Positions 24,743 to 34,150 of a stretch of 64,000 nucleotides of DNA are shown piece by piece; within the stretch, counting starts at the first letter, position 1, and each line of letters starts with the position of its first letter. The translations under genes were made by a program, and so were the position numbers. The stretch is taken from positions 1 to 64,000 of the forward strand of contig CAVWGG010000037.1 in the NCBI GenBank assembly GCA_963754535.1. Reading direction: 5' to 3'. Below the pieces are notes generated by a model. That model was not told where the DNA came from. It searched no databases and saw only the letters and a list, made by a program, of their open reading frames with translations. The DNA is from RPQJ01 sp963754535. GTDB lineage: Bacteria; Pseudomonadota; Gammaproteobacteria; Steroidobacterales; Steroidobacteraceae.

Positions 24743-26701
24743 TTAGGTGGCTTTCGCCGTCTTGGCCAGGCCGGCCTTTTCGTCGGCCTCGGACTTGCGC
24801 GTGCGATAGCGGCGATCGGTGATCGCGATGAAACCGCCTATGGCCATCACCAGTGCCCCGAACCAGATGAAGCGCACCATCGGCTTGTACTGCACGCGAA
24901 CGCTCCAGGCGCCTTCGCCCAGGTCGTCGCCCATGGCGACGAACAAGTCCCGGTTCCAGTTCACCTCGATGCCGGCCTCGGTCATCGGCATGGTGCGGAC
25001 GCGGTAAACGCGCTTCTGCGGATTGAGCCTGGCGATGAGCTTGTCGCCCTCGGTGATCGTGAAGTGCGCCTGCGTCGCGTCGTAATTGGGGCCGGCCACC
25101 TGTTCGAGGCTTTCGAAGTTGAACTTGTAGCCCTGCAGTTCGATGGACTCGCCCGGCCTGAGCGCCATGTCCTTCTCGATGCGATAGGTTTGCACCACGG
25201 TGACGCCGATGCAGAACATGGCGACGCCGATGTGCGCGACGGTCATGCCGAGCACGCCCCGCGACAGCGACTGCTTCCTGCGCAGGCGCTGGAAGGGTTC
25301 GTACAGCGACGACAGGATGACCCAGAACGCCGCCGTGAGGCCGACCGACGCCATGAAGTTGAAGCCGCCGTAGGCCACGATCGGAATGGCGACGCCGGCA
25401 ACGATCGCGACGGCGAGCATGGTGACCAGCGCTTTCTTCTTCTCTTCGAGCTTGGCGTGCTTCCAGGATGCGTGCATGCCGACCGCGAGCAACGCCATCA
25501 GGGGCAGCGTCGGGATCAGGAAAACGACGTTGAAGTACGGCGGCCCGACCGAGATCTTGCCCATGTTGAGCGCGTCGAGGAACAGCGGGTACAGGGTGCC
25601 GATCAGGATCAGCGCCGCGGTCACGAGCAGCAGCATGTTGTTGAACAGCAGGAAGGACTCGCGCGAGACCACGTCGAAGCCGCCCTTGGCTCGCAGCCCG
25701 GGACCGCGCCAGGCGTAGAGCGCCAGCGAGCCGCCGACGCAGAGGCCGAGGAATGCGAGGATGAAGAGGCCGCGGCTCGGGTCGCTCGCGAATGCGTGCA
25801 CCGAAACCAGCACGCCGGAGCGCACCAGGAACGTGCCGAGCAGGCTCAGCGAGAAAGCGATGATCGCCAGCAGCAGCGTCCAGCTCTTGAAGAGCCCGCG
25901 CTTCTCAGTCACTGCCAGCGAATGGATCAGCGCCGTGCCGACGAGCCAGGGCATGAACGAGGCGTTTTCGACCGGGTCCCAGAACCACCAGCCGCCCCAG
26001 CCGAGTTCGTAGTACGCCCACCAGCTGCCCAGCGCGATGCCGCACGTGAGCATCATCCAGGCGACCGTCGTCCAGGGCCGCGTCCAGCGCGCCCATTTCT
26101 CGTCGAGCTTGCCTTCGAGCAGCGCGGCGACGGCAAAGGCGAACGCCACCGAGAAGCCGACGTACCCGAGGTAGAGCATCGGCGGATGCACGGCCAGCGC
26201 GAAATCCTGCAGCAGCGGGTTCAGGTCGTGTCCGTCCTGTGCCGCCGGGATCAGGCGTTCGAACGGATTGGACGTAAACAGGACGAAGGCCTGGAAACCG
26301 ACGCTGATGACGCCCAGTACGCCGAGCACGCGCGCGGCGAACGTTTCCGGCAGGTTCTTGCTGAACATCGCGACGGCGATCGACCAGGCGGAGAGCGCCA
26401 ACGCCCACAGCAGCAGGGAGCCTTCGTGCGCGCCCCAGACGGCTGAGAACCGGTAGAAGGTCGGCAGCGCTGAATTGGAGTTGTTCGCGACATAAAGGAC
26501 CGAAAAGTCGTTCTTGTAGAACGCCCAGGCCAGCACTGCGAACGAGAGCGCGACGAAGACGAACTGTCCAGCCACCGTCGGGCGGGCTGCAGCCATCCAG
26601 CGTCGGTTCCCCACCGCGGCTCCGGCGAGGCCAAAGAAGGCCTGTGCGCAGGACAGCAACAGCGCGAGGATCAGCGCAAACAAACCAAGTTCGACGACCA
26701 T
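24743..26701 (-). CDS. ccmF: heme lyase CcmF
   Basis: 652 residues, about 14-15 membrane segments. The heme-handling WWD region is GWGGWWFWDPVENASFMPWL. Conserved His sites appear in FRFSAVWGAHEGSLLLWA-like text (FYRFSAVWGAHEGSLLLWAL) and in ALAVHPPMLYLGYVG. The large periplasmic domain precedes the final helix. CcmF, with CcmH and CcmI, attaches heme from holo-CcmE to apocytochrome c. It lies between ccmE (upstream, 47 bases) and ccmG (18 bases downstream). Confidence 0.96.
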   Translation of the reverse strand: MVVELGLFALILALLLSCAQAFFGLAGAAVGNRRWMAAARPTVAGQFVFVALSFAVLAWAFYKNDFSVLYVANNSNSALPTFYRFSAVWGAHEGSLLLWALALSAWSIAVAMFSKNLPETFAARVLGVLGVISVGFQAFVLFTSNPFERLIPAAQDGHDLNPLLQDFALAVHPPMLYLGYVGFSVAFAFAVAALLEGKLDEKWARWTRPWTTVAWMMLTCGIALGSWWAYYELGWGGWWFWDPVENASFMPWLVGTALIHSLAVTEKRGLFKSWTLLLAIIAFSLSLLGTFLVRSGVLVSVHAFASDPSRGLFILAFLGLCVGGSLALYAWRGPGLRAKGGFDVVSRESFLLFNNMLLLVTAALILIGTLYPLFLDALNMGKISVGPPYFNVVFLIPTLPLMALLAVGMHASWKHAKLEEKKKALVTMLAVAIVAGVAIPIVAYGGFNFMASVGLTAAFWVILSSLYEPFQRLRRKQSLSRGVLGMTVAHIGVAMFCIGVTVVQTYRIEKDMALRPGESIELQGYKFNFESLEQVAGPNYDATQAHFTITEGDKLIARLNPQKRVYRVRTMPMTEAGIEVNWNRDLFVAMGDDLGEGAWSVRVQYKPMVRFIWFGALVMAIGGFIAITDRRYRTRKSEADEKAGLAKTAKAT

Positions 26702-26748
26702 GCGGTAAATGCTCCGGTGCGGGGCTGGCTGGACTCAGTGCGGGACGA

Positions 26749-27222
26749 TCAGGTGCTGCCGGGCGCGGCTGGCGCCGCAGCGGCCGCGGCCGCATTGGAT
26801 GCGTCCATGTGCGGCTTCAGGCTGTCCGCCACTTCGGGCGGCATGTAGTTCTCGTCGTGCTTGGCCAGCACTTCTTCGGCGACGAAGCGATTGCCATCCA
26901 TCTTGCCGCGCGCGATGACGCCCTGCCCCTCGCGGAACAGGTCGGGCAGGATGCCCGTGTAGCTCACCGGGACGGTCTGCTGGTAGTCGGTCAGGGTGAA
27001 AGTGACTTCCATGCTGCCCGACTCGCGCTTGAGGCTGCCGTTCTCGACCAACCCGCCGACCCGGATGGACCGGGACTCCGGTGCTTCGCCGGCGTGCACC
27101 TGGGTCGGGCTGTAGTAATAGAGCAGGTTCTGGTTGAAGGACTTCAGTGCAAAGGCGGTGGCGATGCCGACGCCGGCCACAATGGCGACGACGGTGACCA
27201 TGCGCTTCTGTCGTGGTGTCAT
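26749..27222 (-). CDS. ccmE: cytochrome c maturation heme chaperone CcmE
   Basis: 157 residues. The ATG at 27222 overlaps the ccmD stop (ATGA) and has GGGAGAG upstream; the frame is open further upstream but only through ccmD. Signal anchor about 8-26, then the OB-fold. LAKHDENYMPPEV contains His122, the covalent heme ligand, and Tyr126. The Ala-rich C-terminal tail is flexible. CcmE accepts heme from CcmC and hands it to CcmF on the periplasmic side. Confidence 0.95.
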   Translation of the reverse strand: MTPRQKRMVTVVAIVAGVGIATAFALKSFNQNLLYYYSPTQVHAGEAPESRSIRVGGLVENGSLKRESGSMEVTFTLTDYQQTVPVSYTGILPDLFREGQGVIARGKMDGNRFVAEEVLAKHDENYMPPEVADSLKPHMDASNAAAAAAAPAAPGST

Positions 27223-27392
27223 GACGATCTCTCCCGGGCAAGTTCGTTGCGCCGCTTTGCGGCGGTCTGTGCTTCGGCTTCGGAACGGCGGGCCGCCCAC
27301 CAGTTCCAGAGCAGGATCAGGGCGGTGAGCCCATAGGCAGGCCACACGTATTCCGCGTAACCCCCCATCTCAAGAAACTTCTGTAAATCCAT
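27219..27392 (-). CDS. ccmD: heme exporter protein CcmD (57 aa)
   Basis: A short frame starting MDLQKFLEMGGYAEYVWPAY, then one membrane helix (GLTALILLWNWW) and a basic C-terminus (ARRSEAEAQ...KRRNELARERSS). The GGYAEYVWPAYG motif is the CcmD hallmark. It sits in the expected place between ccmC (two bases upstream) and ccmE (four-base overlap). CcmD helps release holo-CcmE from the CcmABC complex. Confidence 0.92.
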   Translation of the reverse strand: MDLQKFLEMGGYAEYVWPAYGLTALILLWNWWAARRSEAEAQTAAKRRNELARERSS

Positions 27393-27394
27393 GA

Positions 27395-28126
27395 TTATGC
27401 TGCTTCTTTAAGCCAGTTCGCATTGCGCTCGCGGCGCAGGATCTCCCCGCGCAGGCGACGGGACACCGCCCAGCCGAAGTACAACTGGAAACCGGCAATC
27501 ATGATGAACAAGGGGATCAGCATCGCCAGCTGGATCGACGGCTTGTCGAGCTTGGTGACGCTGGCCGGCTGGTGCAGCGTCGTCCACCAATCCACCGAGT
27601 AGTGAATGATGGGCACGTTGATGACGCCGACCAGCGCGAGCACGGCGCTGGCCCGGTCGGCCCGCTGGGGGTCGTCGAACGACGCACGCAGCGCCATGTA
27701 GCCGAGGTACAGGAACAGCAGCAACAGTTCCGACGTGAGCCGGGCATCCCAGACCCACCACGTGCCCCACATCGGCTTGCCCCAGATCGAGCCGGTCGCC
27801 AGTGCCAGGAACGTGAAGGAGGCGCCGATCGGGGCGCAGGCTGCCGCGGCCGCGTGAGCCAGCTTGATGCGCCAGATCAGGCCGACGCCGGCCGCCACTG
27901 CCATCACGACGTACGTGAACATCGACATCCAGGCGCTCGGTGCGTGGACGTAGAGGATGCGGAAGCCGTCGCCCTGCTGGTAATCGGCAGGCGCCTTGAA
28001 CAATCCCCACCAGGTGGCGAGGAGAATCAAAGCCAGCGACGCCCAACCGAACCAAGGGGCGATCGTGCCCAGGATGCGGTAGGCGTGTGGCGGCGAGGCG
28101 AGCTTATGGAACCAGGTCCACGACAT
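27395..28126 (-). CDS. ccmC: heme exporter CcmC
   Basis: 243 residues, six membrane helices. The WWD-type heme motif is WGTWWVWDARLTSELLLLFL; flanking His residues appear in ILYVHAPSAWMSM and NVPIIHYSVDWWTTLHQP. CcmC loads heme on CcmE. The stop is two bases before the ccmD ATG. A 58-base gap without a gene separates it from ccmB. Confidence 0.96.
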   Translation of the reverse strand: MSWTWFHKLASPPHAYRILGTIAPWFGWASLALILLATWWGLFKAPADYQQGDGFRILYVHAPSAWMSMFTYVVMAVAAGVGLIWRIKLAHAAAAACAPIGASFTFLALATGSIWGKPMWGTWWVWDARLTSELLLLFLYLGYMALRASFDDPQRADRASAVLALVGVINVPIIHYSVDWWTTLHQPASVTKLDKPSIQLAMLIPLFIMIAGFQLYFGWAVSRRLRGEILRRERNANWLKEAA

Positions 28127-28184
28127 GTTGATCCTCTTGACCGGTCAGCGTGCGTTGCGTTCAGTGGATTGCGTCAAATACTTG

Positions 28185-28877
28185 TCAATTCTCGACGCTG
28201 ATACGGATCGCCGCAGACATTGCGAGCGGTCCGAGGCTCAGCGTCATGAAAAAGATCGCTGCCAGCAGCTGCAGCGGACCGGCCGGGGAGTCCCCGTCCA
28301 TCTGCATGGCCACGGCGCGTGAGCCGAAAATCAGCAGCGGCATGGCGAGCGGCAGCACCAGCAGCGACAGCAGGACACTGCCCCGCCGTACGCCCACGGT
28401 GAGCGCGGCGCCGATGCCGCCCAGGATGCTGAGCGTACCGGTACCGAGCAGCAGCGAAAGCATCAGTACGCCCCATGCGCTGGTCGGCAGGCCGAGGCCC
28501 GTGCCGACGATCGGCGACATAATCACGAGCGGCAGGCCCGTCAGCACCCAATGGGCCGCCACTTTGGCCAGCAGCAGGTAGCCCAGGGGCTGGCCGGAGA
28601 GTACCCATTGTTCCGTGGTGCCGTCCTCGACGTCGGCCCGGAACAGGGCTTCGAGCGCGAGCAGCGAGGCCAGCAAGGCTGCCACCCAGACGACGCCGCC
28701 GCCAATTTCACGCAGGGCCGAAAGGTCCGGCGTGGTGGCAAGGGGGAACATCGTCGTGACGACCACATAAAAGATGAGTGGCTGGGCCACTTCGTCCCAG
28801 CGACGCCAGGCCAGGGTCAGGTCACGCTGGAAGACCAGCTTGGCCGCCGCGATCGTCGGGGTGCGCACGGCGGTCAT
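28185..28877 (-). CDS. ccmB: heme exporter permease CcmB
   Basis: 230 residues with six hydrophobic helices and no cytoplasmic domain of note. VFQRDLTLAWRRWDEVAQPL at the start and GVVWVAALLASLLALEALFR then DGTTEQWVLSGQPLGYLLLA are typical CcmB text. It is the membrane partner of the ATPase CcmA. The ATG overlaps the ccmA stop (ATGA). Confidence 0.95.
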   Translation of the reverse strand: MTAVRTPTIAAAKLVFQRDLTLAWRRWDEVAQPLIFYVVVTTMFPLATTPDLSALREIGGGVVWVAALLASLLALEALFRADVEDGTTEQWVLSGQPLGYLLLAKVAAHWVLTGLPLVIMSPIVGTGLGLPTSAWGVLMLSLLLGTGTLSILGGIGAALTVGVRRGSVLLSLLVLPLAMPLLIFGSRAVAMQMDGDSPAGPLQLLAAIFFMTLSLGPLAMSAAIRISVEN

Positions 28878-29506
28878 GGCTCGAGCTCCAGTTTGCGCAG
28901 GCAGGGCGCGTCGTCGAGCAGGCGTTGGTGGGCCGCGGCGATGGCGAGGCCACCCCGCTCCACGTGGTCGACGATCAGTTCTTCGACCAGCTTGATGCCG
29001 GCGGTGTCGAGGTTGGTGACCGGCTCGTCAAGGATCCAGAGGGCCGCATCCGCGAGCAGCAGGCGTGCCAGCGCCAGGCGGCGCTTCTGGCCGGCCGACA
29101 GTGAGCGGGCCGGCAAGTCGCCGCGGGAAAGGATGCCGACGCGGTCGAGGGTCGCATCGATGGTCTCCGCCGTGAGCGTCGTGCGCAGTCCGGCAAGGAA
29201 CTTGAGGTTCTCGCGGGCCGTCAGGTCGCCTTTCAGGGAGTTGAGGTGGCCGAGGTGGCCCAGTTCAAAATTGAATTCGTCGCGGCGGCCCCGGATCGAC
29301 TTGCCGCGCCACAGCAGCTCGCCGGTTTCAGCGGGCAGCAGGCCGCAGATCACACGCAGCAGCGTGGTCTTGCCGACGCCGTTGGGACCCGTGACCTTGA
29401 GGAACTCGCCGGGGCGGACTGAGAAAGACACGCCACGCAGGATGTGCCGGTCCCCTCGCCACGCGTTGATCTCGCGGGCCTCGAATGCGGCCCCATCGAA
29501 TGTCAT
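28874..29506 (-). CDS. ccmA: heme exporter ATP-binding protein CcmA
   Basis: 210 residues from the ATG at 29506, preceded by GGAGG; an upstream in-frame start would add only Arg-rich residues. Walker A is GPNGVGKTT, the ABC signature LSAGQKRRLALARL, Walker B LWILDEP, and the switch His follows in AIAAAHQRLL. With CcmB and CcmC it forms the ABC complex that uses ATP to free holo-CcmE. First gene of the operon; the promoter should lie in 29507-29617, but no convincing -35/-10 pair is seen there. Confidence 0.95.
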   Translation of the reverse strand: MTFDGAAFEAREINAWRGDRHILRGVSFSVRPGEFLKVTGPNGVGKTTLLRVICGLLPAETGELLWRGKSIRGRRDEFNFELGHLGHLNSLKGDLTARENLKFLAGLRTTLTAETIDATLDRVGILSRGDLPARSLSAGQKRRLALARLLLADAALWILDEPVTNLDTAGIKLVEELIVDHVERGGLAIAAAHQRLLDDAPCLRKLELEP

Positions 29507-29617
29507 CAAGCCTCCGCGCGAATTGCCTGTTTTTCGCCCTGATTGCATGTTACAGGGTCGCGATTCGGCGCGAAGTCTAGCAAAACAGACTCATTCCAAG
29601 GTCGGGGATTGCCGCAG

Positions 29618-31639
29618 TCACTCTGCGGGTTCTAGCCGGACGAGATCCGTCCCTTCCTCGACCCGCTGACCCGTCTGCACCTTGACATCGACGACGTTTG
29701 CAGGCCAAGGGGCCGTGAGCGAGTGTTCCATCTTCATGGCCTCGAGCACGAGCAGCACGGCCCCTTTGGCGACCGTCTGCCCAACCTGCACGCGCACGTC
29801 GAGCACGTGTCCAGGCATCGGCGCCCGGAAATGTCCTTCGTGCTCCGCCGAGACGCGATGTTCTGCGCCCGTGTCCTCGATGAAATCGAAGCGCAGGCAG
29901 TGCCGGCGCACGATCAAGCGGCCGTGATCCGGTTCGATCCGCGCTCGCACGGAGTGACCGTCGATGTAGCCTTCGAGCACGTCGCTCGCGGGGCGTCGCA
30001 ACGTCACCCGATGCGACTTGCCATCAAGGACGACGGCCACGCCGTCGGTCTCGCGCCGGAACGAAAGCCAGTGCTGCAGCGGCTGGGACTCTGCAATCGA
30101 CGCGGGCGCGGCGTGCGTATCGAGCCGCAGAGCGACCCGGACGCTGGCCGGCCCGTTCAGCCGGAAGCCCGTAGCCGCTTCCCACGGACTGGCCGCGTAA
30201 TGGGCAGCCCCGCGATCGTCTCCCGGCATCGACTGCAATCGAGCCGCAGCCGCAATCAGCCAGGCGGCGTGGATTTCGTGGGCTTCGACCCCGGGCGCGA
30301 GCGAGGGATCGGTTTCGAGCAGTCGCGTGCTGACGTCGCCCGCTCGCACGGCAGGCGCCCCGAGGATCTGCCAGAGGAAGCGTGCGTTGGTGCGCACGCC
30401 TTCGACCTCGGTGGCTTCGAGGGCATGCTGCAGTTTTTCGATCGCCGTCGCGCGGTCGGGCGCCCAGGCGATCAGTTTCGCAAGCATCGGGTCGTAGTGG
30501 ATCGTGACTTCGTCACCCTCCTCCACGCCCGCGTCGACGCGCACGTCCTGCGTCGCGGGAGGAAAGCGCAGCCGCGACAGGCGTCCCGTGGACGGCAGGA
30601 AGCCGCGCTCCGGATCCTCGGCATACAACCGCGCCTCGACCGCGTGGCCACGGCGCGGGATCGCCGCCTGTTCCAGCGGCAATAGTTCGCCCGAGGCGAC
30701 ACGCAGTTGCCATTCGACGAGGTCGAGCCCGGTGATCATTTCGGTGACCGGATGCTCGACCTGCAAGCGCGTATTCATCTCGAGGAAATAGAACTCGACG
30801 CCGTCGTACAGGAACTCGACCGTGCCGGCGCCGCGATAACCGACCGCCTTCGCGGCTGCCACTGCCGCTGCGCCCATCGCCGCGCGCGTCGTGTCGTTCA
30901 GGCCGGGGGCCGGGGCTTCCTCGATGACTTTCTGGTGACGACGCTGCAGCGAGCAGTCACGCTCGTACAGGTGCACCGCGTTGCCGTGCGCGTCGGCGAA
31001 CACCTGGATCTCGACGTGCCGCCCCTTTTCGACGAAGCGTTCGAGCAGCACGCGATCATCGCCAAAGGACTTGGCGGCTTCGCGGCGCGCGCCGGCGAGC
31101 GCTTCGTCGAAGTCGGCTTCGGCGCGCACGATACGCATGCCCTTGCCGCCGCCGCCCGCGGTCGGCTTGATCAGCAACGGGAACTTCAGCTTGCGGGTCG
31201 CTGCGAGCAGCTTGGCATCGGACTGGTCGTCATCGTCGTAGCCCGGCAGCACGGGCACGCCGGCGGCGGCCATCAGTCGGCGTGCCTCGCTCTTCGAACC
31301 CATGCGGTCGATCGATGACGCGGGCGGGCCGATGAACACGACGCCGGCCGCCTCGCAGGCCCGGGCGAAGTCCGCGTTCTCGGACAGGAAACCGTACCCG
31401 GGGTGAATCGATTCGCAGCCATGCTGCTTCGCCACCGCAAGCAGCTTGTCGCCGTCGAGATAACTTTCGCGCGCCGCGGCAGGACCGATGCACACGGCTT
31501 CGTCCGCCATCCGCACGTGCAGCGCTCCACGGTCGGCTTCCGAATACACGGCGACGGTGCGCAGACCCAGCCGTCGCGCGGTGCGAATGACGCGGCAGGC
31601 GATCTCGCCGCGGTTGGCAATCAGGACGCTCTTGAGCAT
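29618..31639 (-). CDS. liuD: methylcrotonyl-CoA carboxylase, biotin carboxylase/biotin carrier subunit
   Basis: 673 residues from the ATG at 31639, eight bases after the liuB stop. The biotin carboxylase domain begins SVLIANRGEIACRVIRTARR and contains the ATP-grasp glycine loop TAGGGGKGMRIV and EMNTRLQVEHPVTEMITGLD. The C-terminal biotinyl domain carries EAMKMEHS with biotinylated Lys636, about 37 residues from the end as usual. Length and the partner gene fit the alpha subunit of 3-methylcrotonyl-CoA carboxylase in leucine/isovalerate degradation; geranyl-CoA carboxylase is a close alternative, but the neighbouring isovaleryl-CoA dehydrogenase argues for leucine. Confidence 0.9.
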   Translation of the reverse strand: MLKSVLIANRGEIACRVIRTARRLGLRTVAVYSEADRGALHVRMADEAVCIGPAAARESYLDGDKLLAVAKQHGCESIHPGYGFLSENADFARACEAAGVVFIGPPASSIDRMGSKSEARRLMAAAGVPVLPGYDDDDQSDAKLLAATRKLKFPLLIKPTAGGGGKGMRIVRAEADFDEALAGARREAAKSFGDDRVLLERFVEKGRHVEIQVFADAHGNAVHLYERDCSLQRRHQKVIEEAPAPGLNDTTRAAMGAAAVAAAKAVGYRGAGTVEFLYDGVEFYFLEMNTRLQVEHPVTEMITGLDLVEWQLRVASGELLPLEQAAIPRRGHAVEARLYAEDPERGFLPSTGRLSRLRFPPATQDVRVDAGVEEGDEVTIHYDPMLAKLIAWAPDRATAIEKLQHALEATEVEGVRTNARFLWQILGAPAVRAGDVSTRLLETDPSLAPGVEAHEIHAAWLIAAAARLQSMPGDDRGAAHYAASPWEAATGFRLNGPASVRVALRLDTHAAPASIAESQPLQHWLSFRRETDGVAVVLDGKSHRVTLRRPASDVLEGYIDGHSVRARIEPDHGRLIVRRHCLRFDFIEDTGAEHRVSAEHEGHFRAPMPGHVLDVRVQVGQTVAKGAVLLVLEAMKMEHSLTAPWPANVVDVKVQTGQRVEEGTDLVRLEPAE

Positions 31640-31647
31640 GGCTCGCC

Positions 31648-33255
31648 TCACATCCTGAAGATGCCGAAGGGGGTCTCGCCCTCGTCGGGCCGGCACGTGG
31701 CCGCCGCGAGCGCGAGGGCCAGCACGTTGCGCGTGTCGGCCGGGTCGATCACACCGTCGTCCCAGAGCCGCGCGCTGGCGTACGTGGGGTGACCCTGGGT
31801 TTCGTACTGGCCACGGATGTCGTCGCGGAACTTCCGTTCGTCGTCCTGCGGCCACTCCTCGCCCCGGCGGCTCAGGCCTTCGCGCTTGACGATCGCAAGC
31901 ACTGTCGCGGCCTGCTCGCCGCCCATCACCGAAATGCGCGAGTTGGGCCAGGTCCAGAGGAAGCGGCCGCCGTACGCGCGACCGCACATCGCATAGTTGC
32001 CCGCACCGAACGAACCGCCGATGATCACGGTGAACTTTGGCACGGACGCGCAGGCCACTGCCGTCACCATCTTGGCGCCGTCGCGAGCGATGCCGCCGGC
32101 TTCGTACTTGCGGCCGACCATGAAGCCGGTGATGTTCTGCAGGAATACGAGCGGCACGCGCCGGCGATTGCACAGTTCGATGAAGTGCGCGCCCTTGAGC
32201 GCAGCCTCGGAGAACAGCACGCCGTTGTTCGCGACGATGCCCACCGGGTAACCGGCGATCCGCGCGAAGCCGCAGACGAGCGTCGTGCCGTAGAGTTCCT
32301 TGAATTCGTCGAATTCGGACGCGTCGACGAGGCGCGCAATTACTTCGCGCACGTCGTAGGGATGACGCGTGTCCCGCGGCACGACTCCGTAAAGCTCTTC
32401 GGCGGCATAGATCGGCGCGCGACCTGGCTCGGGCGGTGGCTTCGAGCCCGTGCGGTTGAGGTTGGCCACCAGGCGCCGCGCCATCCACAGCGCGTGCGCA
32501 TCGTTGTCGGCGAGGTAATCGACCACGCCGGACTGCCGTGCGTGCACGTCGCCACCTCCGAGCGTCTCCGCATCGACGCGTTCGCCCGTGGCGGCCTGCA
32601 CCAGCGGCGGTCCACCCAGGAAGATCGTGCCCTGTTCGCGCACGATGATCGCCTCGTCGCACATCGCCGGGACGTACGCGCCACCTGCCGTGCACGATCC
32701 CATCACCACGGCCAGCTGTGGTATCCCGCGCGCCGACATCTGCGCCTGGTTGTAGAAAATGCGGCCGAAATGTTCGCGGTCGGGGAAGACGTCGTCCTGC
32801 CGCGGCAGGAACGCGCCGCCTGAATCGACCAGATAGATGCAGGGCAGGCGATTCTCGAGCGCCACTTCCTGCGCCCGCAGGTGCTTGCGCACGGTGATGG
32901 GGTAATACGTGCCGCCCTTCACCGTCGCGTCGTTGCCGACGATGACGCATTCAAGACCGGACACGCGGCCGATACCGGCCACGACACCGCCGCTCGGAAT
33001 CCAGTCTTCGTACAGGTTGTGACCCGCGAGCTGGCCGATCTCGAGGAAGGGCGTGCCCGGATCGAGCAGCCGGTCGATGCGATCGCGCACCAGCAGCTTG
33101 TCGCGGCTCTCGTGCTGGGCACGCGCCGCCGCGGGGCCGCCTGCGCGGACCTTCGCCGCGAGTTCACGGAGTTCGGCGGCCAGGGCTCGATTGACGGCTT
33201 CGTTGGCCGTGAACTCGGCGCCATGCCGGTCGATACGGGTCTGCAGCACGCTCAT
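31648..33255 (-). CDS. liuB: methylcrotonyl-CoA carboxylase, carboxyltransferase subunit
   Basis: 535 residues. The crotonase-type carboxyltransferase halves are clear. GHNLYEDWIPSGGVVAGIGR and VDSGGAFLPRQDDVFPDREH belong to the acyl-CoA side; GFMVGRKYEAGGIARDGAKM and GSFGAGNYAMCGRAY belong to the carboxybiotin side. FLPRQDDVFPDREHFGRIFY is close to known MccB sequences. With LiuD it turns 3-methylcrotonyl-CoA into 3-methylglutaconyl-CoA. Upstream of liuD and 31 bases downstream of the CitE-like gene in one minus-strand operon. Confidence 0.92.
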   Translation of the reverse strand: MSVLQTRIDRHGAEFTANEAVNRALAAELRELAAKVRAGGPAAARAQHESRDKLLVRDRIDRLLDPGTPFLEIGQLAGHNLYEDWIPSGGVVAGIGRVSGLECVIVGNDATVKGGTYYPITVRKHLRAQEVALENRLPCIYLVDSGGAFLPRQDDVFPDREHFGRIFYNQAQMSARGIPQLAVVMGSCTAGGAYVPAMCDEAIIVREQGTIFLGGPPLVQAATGERVDAETLGGGDVHARQSGVVDYLADNDAHALWMARRLVANLNRTGSKPPPEPGRAPIYAAEELYGVVPRDTRHPYDVREVIARLVDASEFDEFKELYGTTLVCGFARIAGYPVGIVANNGVLFSEAALKGAHFIELCNRRRVPLVFLQNITGFMVGRKYEAGGIARDGAKMVTAVACASVPKFTVIIGGSFGAGNYAMCGRAYGGRFLWTWPNSRISVMGGEQAATVLAIVKREGLSRRGEEWPQDDERKFRDDIRGQYETQGHPTYASARLWDDGVIDPADTRNVLALALAAATCRPDEGETPFGIFRM

Positions 33256-33286
33256 GCTTCGAGTCTCCCCTTGCGCGATGCGCGGA

Positions 33287-34150
33287 TCAGCGGCGTTCGA
33301 GCGCGGCCAGGATGCGCTCCGCCTGCTTGACGTGCGGTCGATCGATCATGCGGCCGTCGAGCGCCACGGCGCCCTGCCCGCCCGCCGCCGACATCAGCTT
33401 GATGACGCGACGTGCCCAGGCCACCTCGTCGCTGGTCGGCGTGAACGCGGCGTGAATAGGCGCGAGCTGTGCCGGATGGATCGCGAGCTTGCCGACGAAA
33501 CCGTCGCGACGGGAGGCCTGCGCCCGACGCTCGACGGCGGCGACATCCTTGAACTCGATGTCGGTCGTGTCGTACGCGGCGATCCCTGCGGCGGCAGCCA
33601 TCAGCAGGCACGACGAGCGCGCCAGCCGGAACGTGAACTCGAAGTCGCCCGCGGGTGTTCGGTTGGCGGAGGCACCCACGTCTGCGGCCAGGTCTTCGGC
33701 GCCCCACGTGTAACCGATGACTCGTGCCGGAGGTACCTTGAAGGTCGAGCCGCTGAGCACGGCTTGCGCGGTCTCGGTGATCAACGCGATCACCTTGATG
33801 GCGCAGCACGGGTGGCCGTGCTGGACCTCGAGCGCTTCGAGCCAGTGATCGAGCCGTTGCAGGTCGGCGCCAGTGCGAGCCTTCGGCAACACGATGCCGT
33901 CGGGTCGTGCCGCGACCACGGCGGCGAGGTCGGGGAGCGCGTCGTCGGTCTGCGCGGGATTGATGCGCACCCACAGCGGGATCGATCGCCCGGTCGTGCG
34001 CAACAGGTCGGCCACGTTGAGCCGTGCCTGCGGACGCGTGGCCGGCGTCACCGCGTCCTCGAGATCGCAGATCACGGCATCGGCGCCGCTCGCCAGCGCC
34101 TTCGCGAATCGCTCCGGCCGGTCGCCCGGCACGAACAGCATCGAACGCAT
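33287..34150 (-). CDS. CitE-like CoA-ester lyase (HpcH/HpaI aldolase family)
   Basis: 287 residues from an ATG sharing one base with the preceding stop (TGATG). RSMLFVPGDRPERFAKALAS and DAVICDLEDAVTP are classic CitE/malyl-CoA lyase text: the Arg binds CoA and the Glu/Asp pair binds Mg. The later VIGYTWGAEDLAADVGAS and KLAIHPAQLAPIHAAFTP complete the family. Members split malyl-, citramalyl- or related hydroxyacyl-CoA esters. In this leucine cluster it sits where HMG-CoA lyase is usually found, with a MaoC-like hydratase gene just upstream. Whether it cleaves HMG-CoA or another ester is open. Confidence 0.85.
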   Translation of the reverse strand: MRSMLFVPGDRPERFAKALASGADAVICDLEDAVTPATRPQARLNVADLLRTTGRSIPLWVRINPAQTDDALPDLAAVVAARPDGIVLPKARTGADLQRLDHWLEALEVQHGHPCCAIKVIALITETAQAVLSGSTFKVPPARVIGYTWGAEDLAADVGASANRTPAGDFEFTFRLARSSCLLMAAAAGIAAYDTTDIEFKDVAAVERRAQASRRDGFVGKLAIHPAQLAPIHAAFTPTSDEVAWARRVIKLMSAAGGQGAVALDGRMIDRPHVKQAERILAALERR